From assembly GCA_040285825.1 (NCBI GenBank), contig JAUPSS010000004.1:3913658-3977657 (forward strand): DNA of 64,000 nucleotides, read 5' to 3'. The notes beneath the pieces were generated by a model. The model ran no database searches. It worked only from the letters and a program-made list of their open reading frames with translations, and was not told the DNA's origin. Made by a program: the position numbers and the translations under genes. Source of the stretch: Eukaryota sp. TZLM1-RC. Taxonomy: Eukaryota; Metamonada: BaSk clade. The first letter of the stretch is position 1; each line of letters starts with the position of its first letter. Below are positions 62,665 through 64,000 of this stretch, piece by piece.

Positions 62665-64000
62665 TTATTTTTCAAGTAAATTTACTAGTTCAGTTGCTGT
62701 GTTGGCCAACTTGGAATCATCCGACACCAAACACTCCCGTACAAGAGGCACAAATCCATTAGACTTGATCTCATTAGCAGCTATTTTAGAATCGCGGGCC
62801 AATTGAGCAAGACAATTTATAGTGTAAATTCTAGTATTTGAATCCACAGCTTGAGAACCCTTTTTCAATGCATTAAATCCTTCTTGATTGCGAAGGGATC
62901 CCCTACCAGATTCATCTAAACACATATGAGAAACAACCCTTATTGCGTCACGGATAGCTTTTGGATCATCAAAACTAGGTGACAGAATGGCTCTGACTAG
63001 TTTAGAGACAATGTCAAATTCCGCTAGAATTCTTCTAGATTGTGTTGTACAAGAAATGTTACATAAACAAGATAAAGCATTTCGATGACACGTCATATCA
63101 CTAGCACCAATCCAACGAACAACAGCTGCATGACCACTAACGCCAGCCAGTGCCTTCTCATTTTCAGGATCAAAGGTTAAGTTTGTCAAAGCACGGAGAG
63201 CATAACGTACAGTTTCAATATCAGAAGAGGTTAAAGACTTTGTTAATGATGAAAGAACTCCCAACTGTCGCAAGGCAGATTTGTTCTTGCTAGGAATGGA
63301 AAGATTAATCAAAGCACCAACAACCGAACGTTTGGTTTCCAAGTCATCTGTATTCAGAGCACTAACAACTACTCTTAACTGCTCTTTATCAAAGGACTTT
63401 CGCACATCAGCTGAAATTGAGAGGACTGAAAGTGTTCTGGAAGCGTATCTCTGAATTTGAGGTTCCAAAGATGATGATAGCAGATCCAAAAGTAAAGATA
63501 ATCCATTATTTTCAATGATTACCTCCTTATTTTTGTCATTAAACGCTAAATTGCGAATACACCTGGCAGAATCACGTTTGATTTTAACATCAGAGTGGTT
63601 CAAATGCTTCATTATCAAAGGAATTGCAGAAATACTTCTGAATTTTTCCTTATGTTGATCAGATATGGATAAATTACAACAAGTCGCCATTGCCCTTCTT
63701 TTAACTTCAACATCACTCGACATCAAACATTCCAGTACAGTTCGGAGGCCGCCTAAGTGAATGACCTCTGCCTCAGCCTGTTCATCGAGAGTCAACACAT
63801 AAAGAGCTTTAATGGCGGCACGTAACTGAAATTCATTGGTTGACAACAACAATTTCAACACTGTTGGTATTGTATCAAGATCTCGTAGTAAAGGACGATT
63901 GCTTTCAGATGAAGCAAGATGAGCAATACAAATCAAAAGAGAAGTTCTGATGTCACTATCTTCAGAGTTGAGATTTGAAACAATAGGACGAAGGCCCCCA
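62665..64000 (-). CDS. Armadillo-repeat protein, 5' part beyond window
   Basis: The - strand frame is open from the window edge (64000) to TAA at 62665, at least 445 codons with no intron. The true start lies outside; the first candidate start inside (63936) is internal to a repeat. About ten repeats of roughly 41 residues are visible, each with the armadillo pattern of two or three helices and recurrent words such as ALRALTNLTFDPENEKAL, ALINLSIPSKNKSALRQLG, TCCNLSISDQHKEKFRS and CIRNLAFNDKNKEVIIENNG. The repeats form a superhelical scaffold that binds peptides. The even spacing of NLS-type repeats is like Vac8/ARMC-type proteins rather than importin or catenin, but the family cannot be fixed without the N-terminus. 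No membrane segment or signal peptide is seen here. Codon use and frame integrity differ sharply from the surrounding repeats, so this is a real chromosomal gene. Confidence 0.9.
   Translation of the reverse strand, partial: GGLRPIVSNLNSEDSDIRTSLLICIAHLASSESNRPLLRDLDTIPTVLKLLLSTNEFQLRAAIKALYVLTLDEQAEAEVIHLGGLRTVLECLMSSDVEVKRRAMATCCNLSISDQHKEKFRSISAIPLIMKHLNHSDVKIKRDSARCIRNLAFNDKNKEVIIENNGLSLLLDLLSSSLEPQIQRYASRTLSVLSISADVRKSFDKEQLRVVVSALNTDDLETKRSVVGALINLSIPSKNKSALRQLGVLSSLTKSLTSSDIETVRYALRALTNLTFDPENEKALAGVSGHAAVVRWIGASDMTCHRNALSCLCNISCTTQSRRILAEFDIVSKLVRAILSPSFDDPKAIRDAIRVVSHMCLDESGRGSLRNQEGFNALKKGSQAVDSNTRIYTINCLAQLARDSKIAANEIKSNGFVPLVRECLVSDDSKLANTATELVNLLEK

Overview
The window is nuclear DNA of a unicellular eukaryote. 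It is AT-rich and carries an 18S-5.8S-28S ribosomal cistron twice, head to head, inside long satellite arrays and degraded transposons. Conserved words in the 18S, such as AATGAGTACAA and GCATGGAATAATAGAATAGG, fit a SAR-type protist (stramenopile, alveolate or rhizarian). I cannot place it further, and that reading is inference.

Layout. Positions 1-10.1 kb hold transposon fossils: a hAT-like and a MULE-like transposase, several copies of a composite repeat (called Ele-A and RepB here), a readable RNase H-like ORF followed in frame by a zinc-finger ORF, and the 3' tip of a non-LTR retrotransposon. A satellite of about 430-462 bp fills 10.08-20.2 kb in the + direction. Positions 20.2-27.4 kb alternate Ele-A, RepB and two retrotransposon fragments that carry a restriction-like endonuclease (REL-ENDO) domain, with one 199-bp assembly gap. 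Positions 27.99-31.86 kb are 18S, ITS1, 5.8S, ITS2 and a truncated 28S on the + strand. From 33.0 to 42.4 kb the same content runs in reverse, so 22449-31861 and 33001-42421 form a palindrome with arms of about 9.4 kb. The unpaired centre, about 1.14 kb, is 28S sequence with abnormal joins. Positions 42.4-44.2 kb hold a diverged satellite monomer and the 5' half of a second retrotransposon. Positions 44.24-62.46 kb hold 37 monomers of the same satellite in the - direction; five of them carry the same LINE-like 3'-end insertion. Positions 62.67-64.0 kb are the 3' part of an intact-looking armadillo-repeat gene on the - strand.

How it fits together. Both arrays lie upstream of an 18S gene and point the same way relative to its transcription. 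The whole 54-kb block from 10 to 62 kb is therefore an imperfect mirror centred near 32.43 kb, with ordinary chromosomal sequence only at the right edge. This could be a real inverted rDNA locus or a palindromic rDNA molecule joined to a chromosome. It could also be an assembly product. Several features point to assembly trouble at the centre: both 28S copies lack the 3' end, homopolymer lengths differ between arms, and one arm has changes at near-universal rRNA positions. The only gene I would call a functional single-copy protein gene is the armadillo-repeat gene. The remaining protein-like sequence is mobile-element debris.
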